A stretch of DNA of 64,000 bases, taken from contig NZ_FMIY01000002.1 in NCBI RefSeq assembly GCF_900095855.1, forward strand, positions 611,322 to 675,321, written 5' to 3'. The stretch comes from Megasphaera coli (lineage in GTDB: Bacteria > Bacillota > Negativicutes > Veillonellales > Megasphaeraceae). Of this stretch, positions 27,311-35,486 are shown in pieces. Position numbers and translations under genes: made by a program. The notes beneath the pieces were generated by a model, which made no database searches, was not told the DNA's origin, and worked only from the letters and a program-made list of their open reading frames with translations. Each line of letters starts with the position of its first letter. Position 1 is the first letter of the stretch.

Positions 27311-27610
27311 TTACCATTTTTGCATACGAATACATACGGACAGCCCTTCCAAAAGAACTCGAAAGGTTTGAAAGGATACGGTCATATCCGAATACACGCC
27401 CTCCGCCGGCTTATACGACAGCGTCACGGTGCTTTTCTGATAATCATATATAAAACCGTGTAAATTACTTTCATAAGTATATTTTTTTACGGGTACTTCA
27501 AAGCGAGGCGGTTTTTCTTCATCCAAGCCGTGCAGTAATTTTGTAATGAGCACGTCCTTCGGCAGCCCGCTTTGCAGCATTTCTTCCGTAAAATTATCGA
27601 GTACAGACAT
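27311..27610 (-). CDS. Hypothetical protein, 99 residues
   Basis: Not recognised. Soluble, slightly acidic N-terminus (MSVLDNFTEEMLQSG), then LPKDVLITKLLHGLDEEKPP and a beta-rich second half (KKYTYESNLHGFIYDYQKSTVTLSY in parts) ending CIRMQKW. GGAG precedes the start, 8 nt after the lysC stop, so it is expressed with lysC and ended by its own terminator. No signal peptide or membrane segment. Confidence 0.75.
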   Translation of the reverse strand: MSVLDNFTEEMLQSGLPKDVLITKLLHGLDEEKPPRFEVPVKKYTYESNLHGFIYDYQKSTVTLSYKPAEGVYSDMTVSFQTFRVLLEGLSVCIRMQKW

Positions 27611-27618
27611 GACGGCTC

Positions 27619-28842
27619 CTAGTCCTGATCAAAGAAGTGCGCATGAATGGCGCGTACGGCCGTATCGACATGTTCTTCGCCGATAAGGCAGGTAATACTG
27701 ATTTCGGACGTCGAAATAATTTCGATATTTATGCCGTTGTCTCCCATAAGGCCGAACATGCTGGCCGCAATTCCGGGGTGACCTGCCATGCCGGCACCGA
27801 CGACAGAAACCTTACCCATCTTTTCATCAATGAGTATATCTTCAATATCCATATCGCGGCGAATATCGCCGAGAACGTCGCATACGAGGGCCGAGTCGTC
27901 ACGGCTGACCGTAAAGGTAATGTCCGTTACGCCTTCGTTGGCAACGCGCACGCTCTGCACGATCATGTCGACATCAATATTTCGGTCCGCCAATTCCGCG
28001 AAAATACGATATGCGTGGCCCGGTTTGTTGGGTACACCCAAGACCGTGACCTTGGCGACATTTTTATCTTCCGCTACGCCGCGAATCAAGTACTGCTTTA
28101 CTTCCATGGAATAATCCTCCTGTATCATCGTCCCTTCCGTTTCGGCAAAGGTGGAGCGTACGTGAATGGGTACATTAAAGCGGCTGCCCATTTCTACGGC
28201 CCGCGGCTGCATAACGCCCGCACCGAGTTTGGCCATTTCCAACATTTCACCGTACGTAATTTCTTCCATCTTTTTCGCGTCCGGAACAACACGAGGATCG
28301 GACGTGTAAATACCGTCCACATCCGTATATATTTCACACGCGTCCGCATGAATGGCGCCGGCAACGGCAACGGCTGTCGTATCGGAGCCGCCGCGGCCGA
28401 GCGTCGTTATATCGCCGCCGTCGGTCATGCCCTGGAAACCGGCAACAATGACAATATTTCCTTCATCAAGAGCATTAATGACGCGCTGTGCATTAATTTC
28501 CAAAATGCGGCCTTTATTGAAGGCATCGCTCGTAACTATTCCGGCCTGCGCACCCGTAAAGGAAACGGATTTGCGGCCGGCTTCTTTAAAAGCCATAGCC
28601 ATAAGGGCAATGGAGATTTGTTCGCCCGTTGAAAGGAGCATATCCATTTCGCGGCCATACGGCTTGGACGTAATTTGACCTGCCAAAGAAACGAGTTCGT
28701 CAGTCGTATCGCCCATAGCGGAGACGACTAAGACGATTTTATCTTCCTCTTTCATGTCCTTTAGGACGCGCCGCACAATGGCACGCATTTTATCCGGAGT
28801 GGCAACGGAGCTGCCGCCAAACTTCTTAACGATTAATGCCAA
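27619..28842 (-). CDS. lysC: Aspartate kinase (TTG start)
   Basis: Phosphorylates aspartate, first step to lysine, threonine, methionine and diaminopimelate. The start is taken as TTG at 28842: it gives the classic ALIVKKFGGSS N-terminus and has GAGGG 7 nt upstream, while more distal ATGs would read through the promoter. 407 residues: kinase domain with FGGSSV, STGEQISIALMA, AGFQG and GRGGSDTTAVA; then two ACT domains (about 265-400; VLGVPNKPGHAYRIF and VSVVGAGMAGHPGIAASMFG in parts) for feedback by amino acids. No lysine riboswitch is visible upstream. Confidence 0.94.
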   Translation of the reverse strand: MALIVKKFGGSSVATPDKMRAIVRRVLKDMKEEDKIVLVVSAMGDTTDELVSLAGQITSKPYGREMDMLLSTGEQISIALMAMAFKEAGRKSVSFTGAQAGIVTSDAFNKGRILEINAQRVINALDEGNIVIVAGFQGMTDGGDITTLGRGGSDTTAVAVAGAIHADACEIYTDVDGIYTSDPRVVPDAKKMEEITYGEMLEMAKLGAGVMQPRAVEMGSRFNVPIHVRSTFAETEGTMIQEDYSMEVKQYLIRGVAEDKNVAKVTVLGVPNKPGHAYRIFAELADRNIDVDMIVQSVRVANEGVTDITFTVSRDDSALVCDVLGDIRRDMDIEDILIDEKMGKVSVVGAGMAGHPGIAASMFGLMGDNGINIEIISTSEISITCLIGEEHVDTAVRAIHAHFFDQD

Positions 28843-28862
28843 TGTAATTCCCTCGCTTTTAG

Positions 28863-28941
28863 AATTATCTGTGTGAAGATAATTTGCTTCTATATGGACC
28901 GTACATAGGAAAATAATAGCATGCCGGGCGGCAAAAGTAAA
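28863..28941 (-). promoter_or_regulatory. lysC promoter and start-proximal hairpin
   Basis: TTTACT (28936-28941), 17-bp spacer, TATTAT (28913-28918). In the leader a perfect 8-bp stem AATTATCT/AGATAATT (28863-28884, loop of 6) sits right before the GAGGG and TTG start, and could modulate initiation. The region up to 29083 holds nothing else I can identify. Confidence 0.5.
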
Positions 28942-29083
28942 GAAAACGAGCCTGTCAAACGGCTGACTCATGCTGTTTTCCCTATTCCCAAGTTCGCAAT
29001 AACCATTAACTATACAAAAAAGGAATGATCGCATAAAACCTTATTTTATCTTTGCAATCACGCCGGTTTGCGGTATTAAGTTA

Positions 29084-29112
29084 TTTATTTCACTAGCTTT
29101 CTGCGGTATAAT
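29084..29112 (+). promoter_or_regulatory. Candidate promoter of the pyruvate-kinase-like gene
   Basis: Perfect TATAAT (29107-29112), with a poor TTTATT 17 bp upstream. AGGAGG precedes the gene start. Confidence 0.5.
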
Positions 29113-29163
29113 AAATATACAGACCGTAATGACGGCTTACGACAGACAAAGGAGGCAAATACC

Positions 29164-30681
29164 ATGAGAAGCGTACCGAAAGAAGTATACGCCTTGTACG
29201 ATAAGTTATTCCGTTTAAGAGAAGAAGTGATGACTGACGGCGAACGACTCTTTGCAGAATGGCTGCCGTATATTGAACGGCGCCCCTTCCGCTTCAGTGC
29301 CCTCAACTTGGCATATTATCTCTCCGTCCGCTGCCATGACCTGCGCCCTCTTCAGGAGGAGCTGGTTCCCCTCGGCCTCTCCTCTCTCGGCCGCAGCGAA
29401 GCCCGGACAATGGCCAATCTCGATGCCGTCATGGCCACGCTTGGCCGCCTGTGCGGCAAAGAAGACAATCTTATCGACTATCCCTCGTCCAAGTGGTTTT
29501 TTCACGGTGACAGACTTTTGGCGCATAATACGGGCCTTATTTTCGGCAGCCATGCCGAACATCACACGCACATCATGGTAACCTTGCCTACTGAAGCGGC
29601 AACGGACTATAAACTGGTCCGTAACCTTCTCCTTGCCGGTACCGATACGGTACGCATCAACTGCGCTCACGACGATCAAACCGTTTGGAAGGCTATGCTG
29701 GCAAATCTGGAAAAGGCGAAAAAAGAAACACAAAGAGACTGTCGCATCTATATGGATTTGGCCGGGCCGAAAATTCGCATCTCTCAAATCCTTTTTACAG
29801 GTGATGCGGATAAACTTTATAACGGTGATACCTTCTTCCTGGCCAGGGGAAATATCTCCGATTATCCTGCCGACGCGGCGGGAAAGATCATTCTTACCTG
29901 CAGCATTCCGATTGTCTTCTCCGCCTTAAAAGAGGGAGATCCCGTTCTTATCGACGACGGCAAGCTGACCGCCCGGGTCAGCTTGATCACGGAGCACGGT
30001 GCATATCTCACCGTGGCGGCAACAAAAGAAAAAGGCTTCCGCATTAAAAGTAAAAAGAGTCTCAATTTCCCGGACACCTCCTTGGATATTACACCGCTTA
30101 CGAAAAAAGACCTTGCCGATTTGGATTTTATGATTCAATATGCCGACAGCATCGGTTATTCCTTTGTCCGCAATGCCGACGATATCAGGCTTCTCCAGAA
30201 GGAGCTGAAAAAACGGCTCGGCAAAAAAGCTTCGTCTCTTGCAATCATTGCCAAGATTGAAACGAAGGACAGTGTCAAAAACCTGCCTGAGATCATTATG
30301 CAAGCCGCTTCCAAGCAGCCTTTCGGCGTTATGATCGCCCGCGGAGATCTGGCTGTGGAAGCAGGGTATCATCGCCTGTCCGAACTTCAGGAAGAAATTC
30401 TTTGGATTTGCGAAGCTGCTCACGTTCCCGTGATTTGGGCAACACAGGTTCTGGAAACGATGGTCAAAACGGGAATGCCTACACGAGCGGAAATTACTGA
30501 CGCCTCCATGAGTGAGCGGGCCGAATGCGTCATGCTCAACAAAGGACCGTACATCGTAAAAGCGGTCTCCGTGCTCGTTGACATTTTATGGCGCATGAAA
30601 CAGCATCAATACAAAAAAGCGGCCCAACTGCGGGCCTTAAACATCGCCATCATCACGGTAAAAAAGGAATCGTCCGAATAA
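29164..30681 (+). CDS. Pyruvate-kinase-like protein with divergent active site
   Basis: 505 residues. Residues about 135-480 follow the pyruvate kinase barrel: RINCAH (164-169; canonical RLNFSH), MDLAGPK (197-203), FVRNADDI (335-341), IIAKIE (361-366, keeps the catalytic lysine and metal-binding glutamate), IARGDLAVE (392-400, keeps the aspartate) and ATQVLETM with PTRAEITDAS. The ADP-side block, normally MLSGETA, is MLNKGPY (457-463). A 130-residue N-terminal extension of unknown function replaces the usual start, and the C-terminal regulatory domain is absent. It may be a kinase of altered specificity or a non-enzymatic homologue. Own promoter and terminator. Confidence 0.8.
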   Translation: MRSVPKEVYALYDKLFRLREEVMTDGERLFAEWLPYIERRPFRFSALNLAYYLSVRCHDLRPLQEELVPLGLSSLGRSEARTMANLDAVMATLGRLCGKEDNLIDYPSSKWFFHGDRLLAHNTGLIFGSHAEHHTHIMVTLPTEAATDYKLVRNLLLAGTDTVRINCAHDDQTVWKAMLANLEKAKKETQRDCRIYMDLAGPKIRISQILFTGDADKLYNGDTFFLARGNISDYPADAAGKIILTCSIPIVFSALKEGDPVLIDDGKLTARVSLITEHGAYLTVAATKEKGFRIKSKKSLNFPDTSLDITPLTKKDLADLDFMIQYADSIGYSFVRNADDIRLLQKELKKRLGKKASSLAIIAKIETKDSVKNLPEIIMQAASKQPFGVMIARGDLAVEAGYHRLSELQEEILWICEAAHVPVIWATQVLETMVKTGMPTRAEITDASMSERAECVMLNKGPYIVKAVSVLVDILWRMKQHQYKKAAQLRALNIAIITVKKESSE

Positions 30682-30689
30682 AGACAAAG

Positions 30690-30728
30690 AAAAAACGGTA
30701 GGAGAAACTTTCTCTTACCGTTTTTTTT
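30690..30728. terminator. Terminator after the pyruvate-kinase-like gene
   Basis: AAAAACGGTA-G-GAGAAA pairs with TTTCTC-T-TACCGTTTTT, followed by a T-run; it sits between that gene and the 3' end of rnpB. Confidence 0.9.
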
Positions 30729-30734
30729 CAATGT

Positions 30735-31082
30735 GACGAGTAATCAATAAGCCGAGTTTTGTTCTGCCTGTGCAGCGGTAATCATCTATCTGGGCAGGCC
30801 GTTGCCGGCCTGCTCGAGCGACACAACCCGGAAGATCAGCGGGCCGCTTCATCCCTTCCCTATTCGGTCTTGCTCCGGATGGGGTTTACCTAGCCGATAA
30901 GTTACCTTACCGCTGGTGCGCTCTTACCGCACCGTTCCACCCTTACCACTTGCGTGGTGGTACACATTTCTGTGGCACTGTCCCTAAAGTCGCCTTCGCC
31001 GGACGTTATCCGGCATCCTGCCCTGCGGAGCTCGGACTTTCCTCCAATACTGTCGTATCAGCGATTACCTTTCATACTCGTC
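30735..31082 (-). ncRNA. rnpB: RNase P RNA, bacterial type A
   Basis: Catalytic RNA that matures tRNA 5' ends. The minus strand shows GACGAGTA at the 5' end pairing with TACTCGTC at the 3' end (P1), the near-universal GGAGGAAAGTCCGAGCTCC, the CR-II/III core AAGGCGAC...AGGGACAGTGCCACAGAAA, GGTAAGGGTGGAA, GTAAGAGCGCACCAG, GGTAAACCCCATC and the closing AGATAGATGATTACCG, all in order. Length is about 348 nt. Own strong promoter. Confidence 0.97.
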
Positions 31083-31089
31083 ACCCGCT

Positions 31090-31118
31090 ATGATACGCTG
31101 CCGTTTACGTACCGTCAA
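31090..31118 (-). promoter_or_regulatory. Promoter of rnpB
   Basis: TTGACG (31113-31118), 17-bp spacer, TATCAT (31090-31095), immediately upstream of the RNA 5' end. Confidence 0.8.
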
Positions 31119-31145
31119 GAGTGAAACCGAAACACGGCCTCCGGC

Positions 31146-31790
31146 CTATTCCTTTAGGGCCCGGCGCAGAGCCGCCACGGCAGCGGCTATATCAGTCTGC
31201 GAAACAACGGCGCTGATCATGGCGAAGGAACGAAAGCCTTCTCTGTAAAGGGCACCGATATTGCCGAGTCCGATGCCGCCTATAGTGACGACAGGCAATG
31301 GAAAATCGAGGGCAAAGCGCTTCGCATCTTCGCTCACCACTTCATGGGCATCCTTTTTCGATTCCGTCGGAAAGAGAGGGCCGAAACCGACATAATCGGC
31401 ATCATCCGCCAGAGCCGCCTTCATTTCGTCAATCGTGTTAACCGAAATTCCTATAAAGATATCTTCCCCTGCAAGAGTACGCGCAATAGAAACAGGCGCA
31501 TCGTCCTGCCCTACGTGAATGCCGTCGGCACCGCAGGCCAACGCAATATCGACGGAGTCGTTCATAATAAAAGTGGCGCCATGAGCCCTGCACATGGCGG
31601 CAATATCTTTCGCTTCCGCATATTTCTCGCGCCATGTCTTATGTTTTTCCCTATACTGAATGATCCGCACTCCTGCAGCCAACAGCAGTTTAGCCACGTC
31701 CCGGTTTTTTCGCCCCTGCGACAGTTCTTCACCCATTACGGCATATATGGGATCCGTCCGTAATTGTTGTATATGTTCCGCTTTCGTCAT
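31146..31790 (-). CDS. thiE: Thiamine-phosphate synthase
   Basis: Joins HMP-pyrophosphate and thiazole phosphate to thiamine phosphate. 214 residues from MTKAEHIQQL, chosen over a longer frame because GAGG lies just before. Motifs: IQYREKHKTWRE, FIMNDSVDIALACGADGIHVGQDD in parts, GFGPLFPTESKK and VVTIGGIGLGNI. The last gene of trmK-nif3-thiE; no TPP riboswitch precedes it and no other thiamine gene is nearby. Confidence 0.94.
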   Translation of the reverse strand: MTKAEHIQQLRTDPIYAVMGEELSQGRKNRDVAKLLLAAGVRIIQYREKHKTWREKYAEAKDIAAMCRAHGATFIMNDSVDIALACGADGIHVGQDDAPVSIARTLAGEDIFIGISVNTIDEMKAALADDADYVGFGPLFPTESKKDAHEVVSEDAKRFALDFPLPVVTIGGIGLGNIGALYREGFRSFAMISAVVSQTDIAAAVAALRRALKE

Positions 31791-31801
31791 GGTATGCCTC
31801 T

Positions 31802-32593
31802 CTAAAAATAACCGATAAAATCTCTGCTCGTCGGGTCGACGGCAAAAACCGTCTGCCAATTGCGTTCCGCTCCGGCAGCGGAGAGAATACGCTGCAGCTC
31901 AAAGACAACGGGAAATTCCGTGCCGTAATGACCGCCGTCGACAAGGAGAATCCCCTGTTTTACGGCTTCTTGGGCATCATGGTACTTTACATCGCCGGTC
32001 AGATATAAGTCGGCACCCGCTTCTACGGCGGCAGGCAGGAAGCCCGCGCCCGACCCGCCGCAAAGGGCAACGGTACGAATATCTTTATCACATGCGCCGC
32101 TATAGGGGAGGACGGAGCGATTTAATTTTGTCTTAATAAAGCTCAGGATCTCCGCCGCTTCAAGGGTTTCCGCAAAAATACCGACACGGCCCATTGCCGC
32201 CTCCCCCTCTCCCATGGGCCGGACATCGTTGAGCTCAAGCAAAGACGCAAGTACGTCGTTTACGCCGCCGGCGGCGCTGTCCAAATTAGTATGGGCACAA
32301 TAAACACCGATGTCGTTTTCCAAAAGTGTGCGGAACATGCGTCCGTCATACGTGTCGGTCCGCAAAGCCCTGAGCCCCGAAAAGATAACCGGGTGATGAC
32401 TGATAATGGCATCAAAGCCCTTCTCCGCCGCATAGACCGTATTTTCTTCCGTCACGTCGAGGGTCAGTAAGACAGACCTCACTTCTTTTTCCGGCTCACC
32501 TACGAGGAGCCCCGGATTGTCCCATGCTTCCTTTAAATTTAAAGGCGCCAGACGCTCCATTTCCGCAATTATTTCTTTGAAAGGCACTGCCAT
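31802..32593 (-). CDS. Nif3-like dinuclear metal centre protein (DUF34/YqfO)
   Basis: 263 residues from MAVPFKEIIA; GGGAGGG precedes this ATG and would be inside the coding region if the earlier ATG were used. Metal ligands: HH in ISHHPVIFSG, H in CAHTNLD, and H/E in DGGHYGTE. This is the short form without the PII-like insert. Proposed as a GTP cyclohydrolase-like or metal-handling protein, function unsettled. It overlaps the trmK end by 25 bp; trmK-nif3 adjacency is conserved in Firmicutes (yqfN-yqfO). Confidence 0.92.
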   Translation of the reverse strand: MAVPFKEIIAEMERLAPLNLKEAWDNPGLLVGEPEKEVRSVLLTLDVTEENTVYAAEKGFDAIISHHPVIFSGLRALRTDTYDGRMFRTLLENDIGVYCAHTNLDSAAGGVNDVLASLLELNDVRPMGEGEAAMGRVGIFAETLEAAEILSFIKTKLNRSVLPYSGACDKDIRTVALCGGSGAGFLPAAVEAGADLYLTGDVKYHDAQEAVKQGILLVDGGHYGTEFPVVFELQRILSAAGAERNWQTVFAVDPTSRDFIGYF

Positions 32594-33267
32594 TTTCGTC
32601 CCTCCCATTCTTCAATTTCAGCTGCCAACATTTCCGTGCGCTCCGACCGGCCGGTCCTGCTCTTTAACAGGCCGTCGCGCAGCCGTTTTTTCTTGCGTAT
32701 AATCTCTTCAATCAAGTCTCGTAAAAAGGGCGGCTTTTCTTCCCAATTGCGCGGGCCCGTTTCATACTGCCATTCGGGCACGGCCCTTTCTTCACCGCGC
32801 ACGGCCTTGATTATCTCATAGAGCTTATGCCCTTCTTTGACGATTCGTTCCGCTTCGATGCGATACCCCGCCGAAACAACATACTTACGTACCTCGGCAG
32901 CTTCACTCATGGGCTGCAGGACGAGAAATTCCAAGCTCTCCCGCACATCCGGCGACGCCGCCAGTATGTCCGTCATAAGCGCTCCGCCCATGCCGCAAAT
33001 AACGGCGCCGTCCGCTTCGCCCGGCCTGATCCCTTTTAATCCGTCTGCAAGACGGCAGTCTATTTTCCCCGCAAACTCGGACTGTACGGCATGTCGTTTT
33101 GCCGACTCGAGGGGTCCCACGGCCACGTCCGTCGCAATGACGGCCGGACAGGTGCCGGCTTCACAGAGCCATACGGGCAAATAAGCATGATCCGTGCCCA
33201 CATCGGCAATGACTGCGCCTTGCGGCACAAGAGCGGCAACGGCGGCAAGGCGTTTACTGAGTTTCAT
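32569..33267 (-). CDS. trmK: tRNA (adenine(22)-N1)-methyltransferase
   Basis: SAM-dependent methyltransferase for m1A22 in tRNA. 232 residues from MKLSKRLAAV with AAGGAGA upstream; the open frame further up would run through the tRNA gene. SAM-binding IADVGTDHAYLP, then ICGMGGALM and LQPMSEAAEVRKY are typical. The C-terminus has a basic coiled region (IIRKKKRLRDGLL). First of trmK-nif3-thiE. Confidence 0.93.
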   Translation of the reverse strand: MKLSKRLAAVAALVPQGAVIADVGTDHAYLPVWLCEAGTCPAVIATDVAVGPLESAKRHAVQSEFAGKIDCRLADGLKGIRPGEADGAVICGMGGALMTDILAASPDVRESLEFLVLQPMSEAAEVRKYVVSAGYRIEAERIVKEGHKLYEIIKAVRGEERAVPEWQYETGPRNWEEKPPFLRDLIEEIIRKKKRLRDGLLKSRTGRSERTEMLAAEIEEWEGRKWQCLSKK

Positions 33268-33303
33268 CGGTATCTCCTTTTTACTGTCGCGAAGCCGGCA
33301 GTT

Positions 33304-33338
33304 ATAAAAAAAGCTATTCCGCAAGGTTGCGAAATAGC
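33304..33338 (-). terminator. Terminator after the CAU tRNA
   Basis: Stem GCTATTTCGCAA/TTGCGGAATAGC with a T7 tail on the minus strand, 14 bp beyond the tRNA 3' end. Confidence 0.9.
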
Positions 33339-33351
33339 ATGGTCTGCAATG

Positions 33352-33426
33352 TGGTGGGCCTACTTGGGTTCGAACCAAGGACCAACCGGTTATGAGCCGG
33401 TGGCTCTACCGCTGAGCTATAGGCCC
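33352..33426 (-). tRNA. tRNA with CAU anticodon (probably elongator Met)
   Basis: 75 nt including encoded CCA. Acceptor GGGCCTA pairs with TAGGCCC; D arm TAGCTCAGCGGTAGAGC; anticodon stem ACCGG/CCGGT with loop CTCATAA, anticodon CAT; T arm CTTGG-TTCGAAC-CCAAG. A CAU anticodon can be elongator Met or Ile2 (lysidine-modified); the sequence fits elongator tRNA-Met in related bacteria better, but only comparison can settle it. Confidence 0.93.
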
Positions 33427-33457
33427 GGAAAGCAAGGGCTGGCAACCTTGCCTGCTT

Positions 33458-33487
33458 ATTATACGATAAAAGGCGAAGAACCGTCAA
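33458..33487 (-). promoter_or_regulatory. Promoter of the CAU tRNA
   Basis: TTGACG (33482-33487), 18-bp spacer, TATAAT (33458-33463). The -35 box directly abuts the hairpin that ends the etfB2-etfA2 transcript. Confidence 0.85.
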
Positions 33488-33521
33488 GATAGGGCCGGCT
33501 GCCGCGGCAGCCGGCCCTATC
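33488..33521. terminator. 16-bp palindromic hairpin after the second etfA
   Basis: GATAGGGCCGGCTGCC and its exact complement, very GC-rich, essentially without loop. No T-run follows, because the tRNA promoter starts there; it may block transcription by its stability alone. Confidence 0.6.
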
Positions 33522-33538
33522 ACGGATTTTGCTTATTT

Positions 33539-34537
33539 CTAAGGCTTTAATTTTTTTAATTCTTCCGTCAAAGCGGGCAATGCTTTAAAGAGATCGCCTA
33601 CAATACCGTAGTGGGCAAATTCAAAAATAGGCGCTTCCGGATCTTTGTTGACCGCAATTATCATGGGCGCTTCCTGGAGCCCCAGCTTATGCTGAATAGC
33701 GCCGGAAATGCCGAGGGCAATATAAATTTTGGGTGCGATTTTCTTGCCTGTAATGCCGATTTGCTGATCGTGCGTTGCCCAACCGTTGTCGACAAGGGGC
33801 TTCGATACGCCGAGAGCGGCACCGATCGATGCGGCAAAGGCGGCTACTTTAGCCAAGCCTTCTTCATCGCCTACGCCGCGGCCTGCACCGACGACGATAT
33901 CCGCCGTTTCCAGCGTGAGTTCCTGCCGTTCCGCCGGTACCGGTTCGAAGGAAATTACCTTCTGCTTCGCTACGACTCCCTTCAGGTCCACCGTTTCATG
34001 AACGATTTCACCGCTGCGGCTGCCGTTGAAAGTATTGCCGCGGAAAATCTTATCACTGATCGTCGCGAGCTGCGGCCTTGTCGTAGTCAGAATCTTGACA
34101 TAGACCTTACCCGTAAAGGCCGGGCGAATCCAGGTGAGCGAATCGTCCTCTCCTTCGTAAGAGCAGTTGATGCAGTCCGCCACCAGGCCCAAGTCCATTG
34201 CCGCCGAAAGACGTCCGCCCAAATCGCGGCCGTTATAGGAAGCACCGATGAGAAACACATTGGGCTCATACTTCTTAATAACTTCTTCCGCCGCCTGTGT
34301 ATAAAGCGTCGAATCGTAAGCTGCAAGCTCCGTATTATCAAGGACAAGGGCAATATCGGCGCCGTAACCGATCGCGTCTTTGGCGGCAGCCTCGCCGCCG
34401 GACGGCAAAAAGGCCACCAAGGCTTTTTGCTTGCTGTCGGCAAGTTCTCTCCCTTTACCGAGCAATTCCTGACTGAGCTGACCGACTTTTCCTTCCGTTG
34501 CTTCCGTATATACCCATACACCTTGTTTCATATCCAT
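33539..34537 (-). CDS. etfA: Second electron transfer flavoprotein, alpha subunit
   Basis: 332 residues from MDMKQGVWVY; GGAGGG lies 7 nt upstream. The FAD domain shows GAGRGVGDEEGL, SKPLVDNGW, QIGITGKKIAP, ISGAIQHKLGLQ and IAVNKDPEAPIF. It is clearly diverged from the first EtfA (for example GSRSGEIVHETVDL replaces the corresponding segment). Paired with its own EtfB and no dehydrogenase gene, so its partner (lactate, acyl-CoA or another dehydrogenase) is encoded elsewhere. Confidence 0.94.
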   Translation of the reverse strand: MDMKQGVWVYTEATEGKVGQLSQELLGKGRELADSKQKALVAFLPSGGEAAAKDAIGYGADIALVLDNTELAAYDSTLYTQAAEEVIKKYEPNVFLIGASYNGRDLGGRLSAAMDLGLVADCINCSYEGEDDSLTWIRPAFTGKVYVKILTTTRPQLATISDKIFRGNTFNGSRSGEIVHETVDLKGVVAKQKVISFEPVPAERQELTLETADIVVGAGRGVGDEEGLAKVAAFAASIGAALGVSKPLVDNGWATHDQQIGITGKKIAPKIYIALGISGAIQHKLGLQEAPMIIAVNKDPEAPIFEFAHYGIVGDLFKALPALTEELKKLKP

Positions 34538-34550
34538 TTGCCAGCCCTCC

Positions 34551-35333
34551 TTAAAGTACTTTGTCGGCAACGAGTTTGCCGATTAATTCATGTACAGCCG
34601 CCTCTTCGTCGGCACCTTCCACCATGACGCCGACGGCGTGTTTTTCCGGCGCGAATACGCCTGATACGGCAGTTGCCGAACCGGCTTTACCTACTGCCGA
34701 GGCTTCAAGCCCCAAGTCTTCCAACCGCCACGTATCGAAGACCGCCTTCTTCGCGTTCATTTTACCGCGAATCGTAGCGGATCGGGGCGCGTTGGCTTTT
34801 TCCGTTACGGAGCATACTGCAGGCAGCTTCGCTTCCAACGTCTCGACACCGCCGTTGTGACGTACGATTTTTACCGTATCGCCGTCGACGGAAACCTGAT
34901 CCGCATAAGTCAGCAGGCTCATGCCCAAACGCTGCGCAACAGCCGGCGGAATCTGTCCCGTGTCGCCGTCCGTCGACTGTCTGCCCGTAAATACGAGGTC
35001 GACATCACCGATTTTTTCAACGGCTTCAGCCAATATCTTACCTGTTGCCAACGTATCGGAACCTGCCATTCGTTCGTCCGAAACAAGCACGCCTCCGTCG
35101 GCCCCCATGGCAACGCCGTCGCGCATGGCATCGGCAGCCGTAGCCATACCCATGGACACAAGTGTCACCGTGCCGCCTGCAGCATCTTTTACGGCCAGAG
35201 CCGCTTCTATGGCATGCATATCGACGGGATTCAACATAGACGGAGCGCCGATACGGACGAGATTGTTCGTCTTCGGATCGAGCTCAATATCGGAAACGGA
35301 CGGTACTTGCTTGACTAATACTACTATCTTCAT
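34551..35333 (-). CDS. etfB: Second electron transfer flavoprotein, beta subunit
   Basis: 260 residues beginning MKIVVLVKQVPSVSD. Family blocks: GSDTLATGKILAEAV, FTGRQSTDGDTGQIPPAVAQRLG and PRSATIRGKMNAKKA. The paralogue at 14534-15340 has NAL and CGKQAIDGDTAQ where this has HAI and TGRQSTDGDTGQ, so they serve different complexes or conditions. First gene of a two-gene transcript, with an AGGAGGA site. Confidence 0.94.
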   Translation of the reverse strand: MKIVVLVKQVPSVSDIELDPKTNNLVRIGAPSMLNPVDMHAIEAALAVKDAAGGTVTLVSMGMATAADAMRDGVAMGADGGVLVSDERMAGSDTLATGKILAEAVEKIGDVDLVFTGRQSTDGDTGQIPPAVAQRLGMSLLTYADQVSVDGDTVKIVRHNGGVETLEAKLPAVCSVTEKANAPRSATIRGKMNAKKAVFDTWRLEDLGLEASAVGKAGSATAVSGVFAPEKHAVGVMVEGADEEAAVHELIGKLVADKVL

Positions 35334-35377
35334 CTTCCATTCCTCCTCTTGTTGTGACTTTCAACCTTTATAATGAC

Positions 35378-35406
35378 AGTATATATTATTTTTCTTTTTA
35401 TATCAA
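35378..35406 (-). promoter_or_regulatory. Promoter of the second etfBA
   Basis: TTGATA (35401-35406), 17-bp spacer, TATACT (35378-35383), in a strongly AT-rich region (35370-35460) that may act as an UP element. Confidence 0.65.
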
Positions 35407-35486
35407 CTAATAATAATTACTTTTTATTAATTATACTCATTTAGAATATTTACCTATAAAAGATGAGCGAAAGGCATATATGCGAA

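Noticed and set aside
28843-29000. Lysine riboswitch for lysC
   Set aside because: Leader is about 65 nt and shows only one short hairpin, too small for an L box.
30720-31140. Protein-coding frames within the RNase P RNA region
   Set aside because: The RNA shows all universal core elements in order with terminal pairing; no frame there has a start signal.
31791-33300. TPP riboswitch for thiE
   Set aside because: No THI-box sequence upstream of thiE or of trmK, the first gene of its operon.
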